A stretch of 13,795 bases of DNA from Actinomycetota bacterium (GTDB lineage Bacteria; Actinomycetota; Acidimicrobiia; Acidimicrobiales; CADCSY01). A program made the position numbers and the translations under genes. Numbering within the stretch: the stretch's first letter is position 1; every line of letters starts with the position of its first letter. This document shows, piece by piece, positions 7,029-13,758 of this stretch. Location: the NCBI GenBank assembly GCA_016178435.1, contig JACOTK010000102.1:1-13795 (forward strand). Direction: 5' to 3'. The notes beneath the pieces were generated by a model. It did not search any database, had not been told where the DNA came from, and worked only from the letters and a program-made list of their open reading frames with translations.

Positions 7029-7999
7029 AGCTCCACCCGGGCCAGACGCCGCATCCACAAGGCGGCGATGCCATCGAGGGCCAGTCCGCTCGTGAGGCAG
7101 GCCCAACCTGCCGGCGTGCGGAACAGGAAGGATGCCGTTGAGCCGTCCGCCGCCGATGCCAACAGAGCGAAGACCACGGGAGCGGCTACCAGCACAAGTG
7201 CCGAGTAGCGGGCCTGGGAGGAAAGTGCCCGGACCTCCCCGGCGAGAGCGAGCTCGCTGCGCAAGGTCGCCGCGACCCCGTCGATGGCCCGGGCGTGAGC
7301 GCCCCCCGTCTCGACACCGAGTGACAGCGCGGCAACCGACAGCCGTACGCCGGGCAGTGGGCGCCGAGCTTCCCAGCGCGCAAGTGCGTCGGCGAGCGAT
7401 ACGCCACCAGCCATATCGCCGACCAGCGACCGCAGATCATCGGCGATCGGCTCACCCGTCGCAGCGGCGCCCTCCTCCAAAGCCATGCGCAGTGAGGCCC
7501 CGCTGCGCATGGAGCGAGCCACCGATTCGAGCAGGAGCGGCAGGCCGGCCCGGAAGCGATCACCGGCACGTTCGCGCATCGCCCACAGGAGCGTCGACGG
7601 GACGCCTGCCGCAGTCGCTGCGGTGAGAATTGCCGGACCCACGCCCGCCGCAAGCCAGGCGATCACAACACCCAGTGCCCCCGAGATCATCCACGTCGAC
7701 CACAGGAGCTCCGGCGCCATCGGCACGGCAGCACGTTGTGTCGCACGACCGAACCACGTCGGCGCCTGCAGCAGCGACGGCAATCTGGCCATGGTCGCAT
7801 CGAGTGGACGAACCGCGGGCGTTCCATCGGAAGTCGGCCCCGCATGGAAGGGCGTCCTCGCGCCAACCGGGAGCAGACGACGTCCCACGGACCGCCGCCG
7901 CGAGGCCAGCGTCGCATGGCGAATCGCGATCATGCTCGTCATCACCATGATCGACACGCCGACGTTGGATGCCACAAGGCTCCCTGTCCTCATCATCAT
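7025..7999 (-). CDS. tadB: TadB-type inner membrane platform protein (T2SS F family)
   Basis: A 324-residue GspF-domain protein that pairs with TadC. It has an N-terminal membrane segment (about 8-25), a basic cytoplasmic stretch, a helix pair (about 100-140), and a helical GspF core with LLLESVARSMRSGASLRMAL and GVETGGAHARAIDGVAATLR, then C-terminal helices (about 268-310). Translation starts in a run of three ATG codons (7999, 7996, 7993); the first overlaps the CpaF stop by 4 nt. It has no strong Shine-Dalgarno of its own, which fits coupled translation. Paralogy to TadC and the gene order make the call firm, although TadB and TadC labels rest mainly on order. Confidence 0.9.
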   Translation of the reverse strand: MMMRTGSLVASNVGVSIMVMTSMIAIRHATLASRRRSVGRRLLPVGARTPFHAGPTSDGTPAVRPLDATMARLPSLLQAPTWFGRATQRAAVPMAPELLWSTWMISGALGVVIAWLAAGVGPAILTAATAAGVPSTLLWAMRERAGDRFRAGLPLLLESVARSMRSGASLRMALEEGAAATGEPIADDLRSLVGDMAGGVSLADALARWEARRPLPGVRLSVAALSLGVETGGAHARAIDGVAATLRSELALAGEVRALSSQARYSALVLVAAPVVFALLASAADGSTASFLFRTPAGWACLTSGLALDGIAALWMRRLARVEL

Positions 8000-9177
8000 C
8001 CGCGCTCGAATCCGACGGTTGGGTCGCCGCGGCCGGGTCGTTCGGGCAGCGCCTCCACCCCACCGGTGCCGGCCAATCGGCGAACCCGACAGGGGTCATT
8101 TCCGGGGGCCTCGGGACAGACCTCGGCAACCTCGATGATCGAGCGCGATCCGTCCGGTCGGCGAGCCACCTGGATCACGAGGTCCAGGGCGGAGGTCATC
8201 TGGTCCCGCAGCGCCGCCAGGGGTAGGGCAACCGCGCCCGTGAGCACCATCGTCTCGATCCTGCGCAGGGCATCAACGGGCCCGTTGGCGTGACAGGTCG
8301 AGAGCGATCCCTCGTGGCCTGTGTTCATCGCCTGAAGCATGTCCAACGCCTCGGGACCGCGAACCTCACCCACGACAATGCGATCGGGACGCATGCGCAG
8401 CGCATTGCGCACCAGATCACGCACGGTCACCTCGCCCGCCCCCTCGGCATTTGCCGGCCGCGCCTCCAGCCGAACCACATGAGCGCCCGGAAGCTGGAGC
8501 TCGGCGGTGTCCTCGACGGTGACGATGCGTTCGCCCTCGGCGATGCGCGCCGCCAAGGCATTGAGCAGGGTCGTCTTCCCGGCTCCCGTGCCGCCGGAGA
8601 CGATGATGTTGCGACGCGCGTGCACCGCCCGGGCCAGGAGCTCCTCAACCTCGGGATGACAGAAGTCGGCCAGCGGAATCCGTCGTGCGCCGAAACGCCG
8701 AATGGTCAGGCATGGGCCGTCGATGGCAAGAGGGGGAACCACGGCATTGACACGAGATCCGTCGGGAAGACGAGCATCGACCAATGGCGAGGACCGATCG
8801 ATCCGTAGGCCCAGCGGAGCCACCACCCGCTCGATGAGCTGTTCAATCGCCCCCGCGTCCAGAGGGTCGTCCAGCATGACCCGTTCGAGACGACCACGGC
8901 GCTCGATCCAGACCTGGTCGGGACCGTTCACCATGACCTCGGTCACGGCTTGGTCATCCAGCAGGTGCTCGAGTCGGCCGAGTCCTCTCACGCGAGCGAG
9001 AACCGCGTCGACAAGGTCGATGAGATCGCTGCCACCCAGGAGCGGGGCCTCCTCGCGGGCACGACGCTCGACTTCCCGGCGCAGCGGCTCGGCTGATCCC
9101 GAGATGCGCCCGGCGTCCACCATCAGCCGGTGCAACCGATCGGGCGTCAGCGTGGGAGTCCGCCACTCACGCTGCAT
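7996..9177 (-). CDS. cpaF: CpaF/TadA-type secretion ATPase
   Basis: A 393-residue hexameric ATPase that powers Tad pilus assembly. An N-terminal helical domain (about 30-150) precedes the ATPase core: Walker A SGGTGAGKTT (194-203, Lys201), an Asp-box VTVEDTAELQL (219-229), Walker B RIVVGEVRGPEAL (266-278) and a His-box GHEGSLSTCHAN (287-298). All expected motifs are intact, so it should be active. ATG at 9177 is chosen: it overlaps the end of the CpaE-like gene by 11 nt, and the longer frame to 9234 only adds residues inside that gene. The Shine-Dalgarno is weak, consistent with coupling. It lies between the CpaE/Ssd-like ATPase and TadB, the conserved actinobacterial order. Confidence 0.95.
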   Translation of the reverse strand: MQREWRTPTLTPDRLHRLMVDAGRISGSAEPLRREVERRAREEAPLLGGSDLIDLVDAVLARVRGLGRLEHLLDDQAVTEVMVNGPDQVWIERRGRLERVMLDDPLDAGAIEQLIERVVAPLGLRIDRSSPLVDARLPDGSRVNAVVPPLAIDGPCLTIRRFGARRIPLADFCHPEVEELLARAVHARRNIIVSGGTGAGKTTLLNALAARIAEGERIVTVEDTAELQLPGAHVVRLEARPANAEGAGEVTVRDLVRNALRMRPDRIVVGEVRGPEALDMLQAMNTGHEGSLSTCHANGPVDALRRIETMVLTGAVALPLAALRDQMTSALDLVIQVARRPDGSRSIIEVAEVCPEAPGNDPCRVRRLAGTGGVEALPERPGRGDPTVGFERG

Positions 9178-9829
9178 GGCGCAGCGCCCGTTCCAGGCTC
9201 CTGGGCAAACGTGACGACAGCACGCCTGCGTCAACGGCGCGGGCGACTGCGGGGTCGATCATCACCTCGGCACAAACCGGGACGCCGAGTGCGTCCTCCA
9301 CATCGCGCCGACCGAGCGAACGATCCGGCTCGGTTACCAACACGACGCCTGTCGGACGGACCGGAGCTTCGAGCGCCTTGCAGAGGGCGAGATAGCAAGG
9401 TCGCAACACCAGGAGCGAGATGGGAGCTGCCGCCGCAAGGGTGAGGGCCGCACCGGTTGGTTGCGTCCCGCAGTCGACAACCACCTGGCGAGGATCAACG
9501 GCCAGCAGGGCAGCCAGGACCTCGGACCGCCCCTGGAGATCGGCCTCGTCGGCTCGTCCATCGAGCCGGCCCGATGGCAGGACCTGGATGCCCCCCGGAC
9601 CTGAGATCTCGAGGCGGGACAGCGCGTCCGACGGAACCTCATCGCCCGCAAGGAGCCAATCCAGCAGACCGGGGCCGTCGTTGCTCATTCCCAACACGGC
9701 AGGGATGTCACCTGCAAGATCGGCAAGCAGGGCGCCACCGGGTCCTTGACGAGCAGCCAGGGCAGCAAGTGCTGCGGCGATGACCGTGGTGCCGCTTCCA
9801 CCTTTGACGGACCAACAGGCAGTGATCAC
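9167..9829 (-). CDS. CpaE/TadZ/Ssd-like P-loop ATPase (ParA/MinD superfamily)
   Basis: A 220-residue protein with a deviant Walker A, KGGSGTT (9-15), just after the start, an LADLAGD strand (switch I-like region, about 45-51) and VVVDCGTQ as Walker B. CpaE/TadZ proteins position the Tad machine in the cell; the mycobacterial equivalent in the same position is Ssd (Rv3660c). The open frame extends to 9922, but the upstream part contains the promoter at 9906-9934 and has no ATG, GTG or TTG between the predicted transcript start and 9829. The GTG at 9829 is therefore the only credible start; GGAG lies 12-13 nt upstream, which is long. At 220 residues it lacks the N-terminal receiver-like domain of CpaE. 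It is the first gene of the Tad operon. Confidence 0.82.
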   Translation of the reverse strand: MITACWSVKGGSGTTVIAAALAALAARQGPGGALLADLAGDIPAVLGMSNDGPGLLDWLLAGDEVPSDALSRLEISGPGGIQVLPSGRLDGRADEADLQGRSEVLAALLAVDPRQVVVDCGTQPTGAALTLAAAAPISLLVLRPCYLALCKALEAPVRPTGVVLVTEPDRSLGRRDVEDALGVPVCAEVMIDPAVARAVDAGVLSSRLPRSLERALRHAA

Positions 9830-9852
9830 GAGCGATTCACATCTCCACGACT

Positions 9853-9873
9853 GGCACTCAACCTGCGAGTGCC
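9853..9873 (-). promoter_or_regulatory. Inverted repeat in the 5' untranslated region of the Tad operon
   Basis: GGCACTC and GAGTGCC are separated by 7 nt, between the predicted transcript start (about 9899) and the GTG at 9829. It could be an mRNA hairpin affecting translation of the first gene, or an operator just downstream of the promoter. No T tract follows, so it is not a terminator. Confidence 0.4.
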
Positions 9874-9905
9874 GTTTCGTACTCCAGGGGGAAGTGGAGA
9901 AGCTC

Positions 9906-9934
9906 AGGCTATCTGTCAGCACATCTCATGTCAA
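9906..9934 (-). promoter_or_regulatory. Sigma70-type promoter of the Tad operon
   Basis: On the minus strand a perfect -35 box TTGACA (9929-9934) is followed, after exactly 17 nt, by TAGCCT (9906-9911), which fits the TAnnnT -10 pattern. Transcription would begin near 9899, leaving about 70 nt of leader before the GTG at 9829. This is the best promoter match in the window and separates the Tad operon from the permease genes. Confidence 0.7.
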
Positions 9935-9970
9935 TTCCATGGTTTTCATGCTCTCCGCATCCGGGCGGGG

Positions 9971-10648
9971 TCATCCCCATCGCGTGAACCGCGACACCCG
10001 CAGGCGAAGCCCGGGGTCGGCGAGCGCCGAGCAGAGACCGATGAGGAGCAGGACCAACAGCAGCGTCCAACGGAGCACATGACGTTCCAGCGGAAGGACA
10101 GCCAACGAGTCCGGCAGACGGAGGATGACCGGCAGGACGACGAGCGCGGTGACCGAGCCACCCATGCCGGCGACGATGCCACTCGTGGCCGAACGAGCCT
10201 CCACCCCGAGCACCAGCGCGACCATCACGGCGAGCACCAGCCATGCCTGCCTGCCGGGAACGACCACCTCGGCCCAGGACCTTGTGTCGTGGGGAAGCCT
10301 GTGCAACGCCACAAGTCCCGCGGTCAGCCGGCACACACCGGCTACCGGCAGCGTGACGATCAGGCGGGAGGCAGTGCGTTGGCGCAGCGTGGTCGGTGAG
10401 GCGGCAAGCGTGACTGCAGCCTGGTCCGCAAGAACCGTCGAAAGGCCGATTGCAACGGCCACGGCCAGAACGAGATCGGCCGCGTCACAGTCCAACTTCG
10501 CCCGCCACACCAACACCCCTCCCGCCGCTGCCGCGATCGGCAGCGGACGCAGGGACACGAGACGCCAGGTGATCCGGAGCCTCCGGCGCACCCCGGCCAC
10601 CTCCATCCGCATGCGTTGTCGAGCCGTCGAATCGAGATGGTTGTTCAT
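9971..10648 (-). CDS. Multi-pass membrane protein, probable ABC-transporter-associated permease
   Basis: A 225-residue protein with about six hydrophobic segments (near 36-48, 57-75, 95-115, 134-150, 156-177 and 187-206) and a basic N-terminus. No catalytic motif is seen. It starts at ATG 10648, sharing one base with the stop of the preceding 626-residue protein (TGATG), so both are made from one message and probably work together. Next to an apparent ABC-2-like permease and an ATPase tail, it is most simply a second membrane subunit of the same exporter, but no conserved permease signature is recognised. The reading frame looks intact. It is the last gene before the Tad promoter. Confidence 0.65.
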   Translation of the reverse strand: MNNHLDSTARQRMRMEVAGVRRRLRITWRLVSLRPLPIAAAAGGVLVWRAKLDCDAADLVLAVAVAIGLSTVLADQAAVTLAASPTTLRQRTASRLIVTLPVAGVCRLTAGLVALHRLPHDTRSWAEVVVPGRQAWLVLAVMVALVLGVEARSATSGIVAGMGGSVTALVVLPVILRLPDSLAVLPLERHVLRWTLLLVLLLIGLCSALADPGLRLRVSRFTRWG

Positions 10649-12528
10649 CAGCCCGGACAGGGTCCGAACACGGCCGGCCTGGGGCTCAGATCGACCTTGT
10701 GATCGCTTGGGGTTCCGTTCCTCACGATGTCGGCGGCCTCATCGTCGTCGAGATCGAACCAAGCGAGAACGTCCGAACTCGATGTCCCCCGGGCAGGGTT
10801 GGACACGACCTCGTTCCAATGGCGGCCGATCGCCGCGGCAACCTCGGTGTCATCCCGCTTCAACAGGGCCGCACCGGCCACGACGTCCGACCCCGTGACC
10901 AGGGCGCCCTGCTCGGGCAACAGGTCGGGGAAACCCCCGCCATAGTTCCACTCCGTGTCAAAGGATGCCGGAAGCGACAGATCGCCGGCCGCCACGATCG
11001 ACTGCGCTCGCCGATGCAACTCCGCTCGGGCGCGAGGAGTCGCCTGACCAGCAAGCCACACCGCCACGACCGACCGTGCTTCATCGGCGGCGAGACATTG
11101 GGCAAGGGGGCTCACAATCGATTCGTGGGTGTCCGGATGGGCCAAAGGCACCTTCAACCAGCCGGCGCTCCCGTCAGAAGGCTCGGCCTCCCACCACACA
11201 TCCGGTGGGAGGCCGACCACTCGCGAGGCCACCCGAAAGGCGAGCGAGAGCTGAACGCCGTCCCCAGCCTGGCCTTCGCCCGGTGTCGGGAACGCCCAAC
11301 CGTCGATCGAGACCTCATCATCATTGGGCCAGACCACGGTCGGGTCGACCTTGACTGCCACCGCCTCGGCGAGCTCATGGCGAGCGTCGATCATGGGGCG
11401 ACGGCGAAGGACGAGATGATCGGGAACCGCCTGAGACGTCAAACGAGCGAGCACCCCCTCCACCGGCTCGGCCCACTTCGTCACCAACTCGGACCAGACG
11501 GGATCGGCACAGATCACGAAATGAGAGCGTTCATGGCACGTCTGATCGCGGCCCGGGTCCTCCATTCGTTGTGCAAGCGCCGCTGCCTGCGCTCCGCCGA
11601 TCGGACGGGTCTGCGCAACGGCTGTTGCGGCCATGATGAGGACCGCCGCCACCAACACGGCCCCCACACGACGGCTGAATCCGTGATGAACGACCGCCAT
11701 GCCGACGACGAGCAGAATCCCCCCGAGGAGGTAGACGAGGTGAACGGCATGGTGGTCGGGAAAGAGCTCGGCGTAACCCTTGGCGTTGCCGGAGTACGGC
11801 GAGAAGTGGAGCCAGCGCCAACGCCAATTGCCGGCGGCAAGGTTGACCTGCAGGATCGTGACCCCGAGGACGGCCACCCAACCGAAGAACGGTCGAGGGA
11901 GCCACCGCGCGACCGCCGTGCCCAGGCACCCTGCGCCAACCACGAGCAACGGGCCCGCCAGGAGCACGGTCCATCGCGGAGTGCCGATCATCCGACCCGA
12001 GAGCTCGCCCACCGACACCACGGCTGCCAGGAGCACCGCTGCCCCCGGCACCATCACGAGGCAGGCAAAGAGGTGCGCTACCGTCCGCGATGCCTCGGGA
12101 ACCGGCATGGTCGTCAGCAACTCCTCGGATCGCCATCGACGGCTTCGCAATGCCACGAGATTCGCCGCGACGAGCGTTCCCCAGGCCCACGGAACGGTGG
12201 CGTTCACCACGAGCGCAACGTCCCGGTCGTCGCTCCATGCCAGGACGGACCCGGACGTGAACTCGCTGAGAGTAAGGGCGAGAAAGGGAACGGTGATGAG
12301 GTACGGAGCCGGGTGACGTAGGAGGCGCCGGGCCTCGACGCCGACCAGTGGCCGGATGGAGCGCCAGGCGACAACGGCGCCCCGGAGGGCGCCCTCACCC
12401 GACAATCCCGTCGAGACCTCGAGTGGACCGACAGCGGGCGCCACGAGTTGGTGGTCACGCCGTGCCCACACCAGCGAACCCAACAGCGTCGCCATCATGA
12501 AACCAGGCACGAAGACGAAGAACATCAC
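10648..12528 (-). CDS. ABC-2-like membrane permease with large C-terminal extramembrane domain
   Basis: A 626-residue protein in two parts. The first 305 residues hold about eight membrane segments (near 3-20, 76-96, 104-126, 150-173, 186-206, 214-231, 263-281 and 288-305). The remaining 320 residues form a soluble domain, probably outside the cell given the preceding helix, with Cys331 and Cys340 in a CHERSHFVIC motif and acidic, Trp-rich stretches. I do not see HExxH or another enzyme signature. The layout recalls actinobacterial ABC permeases of unclear substrate. The start is GTG at 12528 or ATG at 12525; both overlap the upstream stop, so the gene was coupled to an ATPase-like frame. That upstream frame now encodes only a C-terminal ATPase tail, so the transporter may lack its motor. 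The permease itself is intact. Confidence 0.65.
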   Translation of the reverse strand: MMFFVFVPGFMMATLLGSLVWARRDHQLVAPAVGPLEVSTGLSGEGALRGAVVAWRSIRPLVGVEARRLLRHPAPYLITVPFLALTLSEFTSGSVLAWSDDRDVALVVNATVPWAWGTLVAANLVALRSRRWRSEELLTTMPVPEASRTVAHLFACLVMVPGAAVLLAAVVSVGELSGRMIGTPRWTVLLAGPLLVVGAGCLGTAVARWLPRPFFGWVAVLGVTILQVNLAAGNWRWRWLHFSPYSGNAKGYAELFPDHHAVHLVYLLGGILLVVGMAVVHHGFSRRVGAVLVAAVLIMAATAVAQTRPIGGAQAAALAQRMEDPGRDQTCHERSHFVICADPVWSELVTKWAEPVEGVLARLTSQAVPDHLVLRRRPMIDARHELAEAVAVKVDPTVVWPNDDEVSIDGWAFPTPGEGQAGDGVQLSLAFRVASRVVGLPPDVWWEAEPSDGSAGWLKVPLAHPDTHESIVSPLAQCLAADEARSVVAVWLAGQATPRARAELHRRAQSIVAAGDLSLPASFDTEWNYGGGFPDLLPEQGALVTGSDVVAGAALLKRDDTEVAAAIGRHWNEVVSNPARGTSSSDVLAWFDLDDDEAADIVRNGTPSDHKVDLSPRPAVFGPCPG

Positions 12529-12728
12529 GTGTGGACCCCCGAGGATGAATCCCGGCCCATCAGAAGAAGGTGACCATCCTCGAGCGTCGGCTCGACCAGA
12601 TCGGCCCCTTTCGGTGGCTCACCGATGTGGCGATGGCGTCCGGTCCCATCCATCCAGGTCAGCAGGGCACGCGGGTCCGGTGCGTGGCTCAACCACACGC
12701 GTCCCGCTGCCGACAAGGCGGCGAACAC
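12525..12728 (-). pseudogene. C-terminal remnant of an ABC-transporter ATPase
   Basis: The last 67 codons of an open frame, from about FAALSAAGRVWLSHAPDPRA to the stop, look like the tail of an ABC exporter ATPase: a sensing/strand region followed by GRHRHIGEPPKGADL and the characteristic end PTLEDGHLLLMG (compare the PTLEDVFLxLTG ending of ABC-2 ATPases). The Walker A, signature LSGGQ and Walker B parts are absent; the upstream DNA encodes a sigma factor in another frame. The stop overlaps the permease start by 1-4 nt, as expected if the complete ATPase gene once preceded the permease. The most economical reading is a deletion joining the sigma gene to the ATPase gene near 12705-12730. The family call rests on a short region and is moderate. 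Confidence 0.45.
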
Positions 12729-12965
12729 CGATGCCCCATATCCAGGCCGCGACCGCCCCTGAACCGGAGTAGCCGGCGGCCCCCTGCCAGACGGCCACGA
12801 AGGTGTCCTGGATCGTGTCGTGAACGATCGTGGCGTCCGCACAACGACGGCGCAGACGGACCACGAGCCAGGGAGCGTGGCGCTCGTAGAGCGCCTGGAG
12901 CGCCGTGCGACTTCCACCGGCGATTGCAACGAGATGAGCTCCTCATCGCTCATCTCGTCGTGCAC
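12619..12965 (-). pseudogene. ECF sigma factor, region 2 only, with an internal frameshift
   Basis: Two frames together give an ECF sigma N-terminus. The first starts at GTG 12965 (AGGTGG 8 nt upstream) or ATG 12953 and encodes MSDEELIS. The second, from about 12930 on, encodes AIAGGSRTALQALYERHAPW, then VHDTIQDTFVAVWQGA (the region 2.2-2.3 core) and AAWIWGIGVRRLV. The switch needs a one-base indel near 12925-12940; the second frame has a TGA just upstream and no start codon. After GVRRLV the similarity ends, no region 4 helix-turn-helix appears in any frame, and the frame stops at 12619. The gene is thus doubly broken. The frameshift alone could be a sequencing error; the loss of region 4 could not be explained by a single-base error. 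Confidence 0.7.
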
Positions 12966-13034
12966 AACCCGGGCCACCTGGAGACTGTCGCGCAAGAAGG
13001 CGGGGGTGGTTCGACAAGAGGTGAGGACAAAGAG

Positions 13035-13072
13035 AGGGAGGCCGGACGTCGGTACCGACGTCCGGCCTCCCT
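13035..13072. terminator. Perfect 38-bp palindrome after the SOD-like gene
   Basis: The sequence is its own reverse complement over 38 bp, with 19-bp arms starting AGGGAGGCCGGACGTCGG and no spacer; a central GTAC would form the loop. It begins about 29 nt after the stop of the SOD-like gene on the minus strand and is followed by CTCTTTG, a weak U tract. It is most simply a strong intrinsic-type terminator that also insulates the sigma-factor remnant. No gene faces it from the other side, so bidirectional use is not required. The rest of 12966-13100 shows no further feature. Confidence 0.7.
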
Positions 13073-13100
13073 GGTGAAGGAGATTGCAGGCTTGGAGCAG

Positions 13101-13640
13101 CTAGAACTTCACCGGCAAACAGGCGAGGCGCGCACCGGCCGTGCCGTCGGACGCGGTGGGAGTCGCGTGAATGACGACCGAGCCGGCGCCGCCCTTGGGA
13201 ATCACGAACGGCACCTTGGCCTTCGACGACGCCCGTCCTTTGCCGTCGATGACGAAGTCAAGCCATACCTCGGTCTGATCGCTGACGACACGTCCTTCGG
13301 TCCCCGGCAGACCCGTGCTGTTGTAGTGCGGTCCGGCGGCAGCACCATCGCCCGCAACGCAGGGGCCGACGTGAACGTGCGCGCCGTACTCGACGCCCAC
13401 AAACGCCGGGTCCAGCCCGCGAAGGGAAAGACGAACCGTCGTTTCGGCACTCGTTGCCAGTGACTGGACCACGGCCCTTGCCCCGTCGGTCGGATCGGCC
13501 GTCGCCGCCGACAGATCCCTCAACGGACCTACCGCCGTGATCGATGTCACCGCTGCCCCTGCCGGCGCTGCCGCCAGGAGGACCGCAAGACCTGCAGCGC
13601 CGGCAATGCCCAGTCCTTGTTTCTTCTTCATCGCTCGCAT
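13101..13640 (-). CDS. Secreted copper-only superoxide-dismutase-like protein
   Basis: A 179-residue exported protein of the Cu/Zn superoxide dismutase fold. A signal peptide (1-29, ending PAGA) precedes the domain. Copper ligands are all present: His88 and His90 in AHVHVG, His105 in GPHYN and His158 in VVIHA. The active-site Arg171 (GARLAC) and the disulfide pair Cys94 and Cys174 are also kept. The zinc loop is gone: no histidine lies between His105 and His158. This matches copper-only SOD-like proteins, which may dismutate superoxide or bind copper. ATG at 13640 is chosen because AAAGGA lies 6-7 nt upstream; ATG 13631 (MKKKQ) is a possible alternative. It is a monocistronic unit, divergent from the HAD gene and closed by the palindrome at 13035-13072. 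Confidence 0.82.
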   Translation of the reverse strand: MRAMKKKQGLGIAGAAGLAVLLAAAPAGAAVTSITAVGPLRDLSAATADPTDGARAVVQSLATSAETTVRLSLRGLDPAFVGVEYGAHVHVGPCVAGDGAAAGPHYNSTGLPGTEGRVVSDQTEVWLDFVIDGKGRASSKAKVPFVIPKGGAGSVVIHATPTASDGTAGARLACLPVKF

Positions 13641-13715
13641 GATGATTCCTTTCCCCGCCCCGAGACCATCCCGATGGCCTGCACTTGCTGTCGCGGACGT
13701 TAGCCGGATTGGTTC

Positions 13716-13731
13716 GACCTGAACAGAGGTC
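13716..13731. promoter_or_regulatory. Inverted repeat in the divergent SOD/HAD intergenic region
   Basis: GACCT and AGGTC are separated by 6 nt, roughly mid-way between the two divergent starts (13640 and 13759). It is placed where one regulator could control both genes. No family consensus is recognised. A possible -10 box for the SOD-like gene on the minus strand is TAACGT near 13697-13702, without a convincing -35. Confidence 0.2.
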
Positions 13732-13758
13732 ACTGCCCTGCCCGCCCGCCCTAGGCTC

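Noticed and set aside
7028..7106. An N-terminal extension of TadC
   Set aside because: It lies wholly within the TadB coding region; the GTG at 7028 with a 4-nt overlap is the normal operon junction.
10699..12321. A 540-codon plus-strand open frame opposite the 626-residue permease
   Set aside because: Its translation is rich in Arg, His and Asp with no domain or hydrophobic pattern, while the minus-strand frame has clear membrane helices and coupled junctions. It is an antisense shadow of GC-rich coding DNA.
12525..12995. A single 156-residue protein encoded by the continuous frame
   Set aside because: Its middle part is only the out-of-frame reading of a sigma factor region 2; only the first few and last 67 residues make sense. 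I treat it as a fused remnant, though a recruited new protein cannot be fully excluded.
13101..13640. CHRD-domain protein assignment for the exported HVH-containing protein
   Set aside because: The GPHYN, VVIHA and GARLAC motifs in order, plus the paired cysteines, fit the SOD fold better than CHRD.
13007..13718. The 9-mer TGGTTCGAC occurring upstream of both the sigma remnant (13007-13015) and the SOD-like gene (13710-13718), as a shared ECF-type promoter
   Set aside because: One shared 9-mer is weak, and no matching -10 box lies at the usual distance in either copy.
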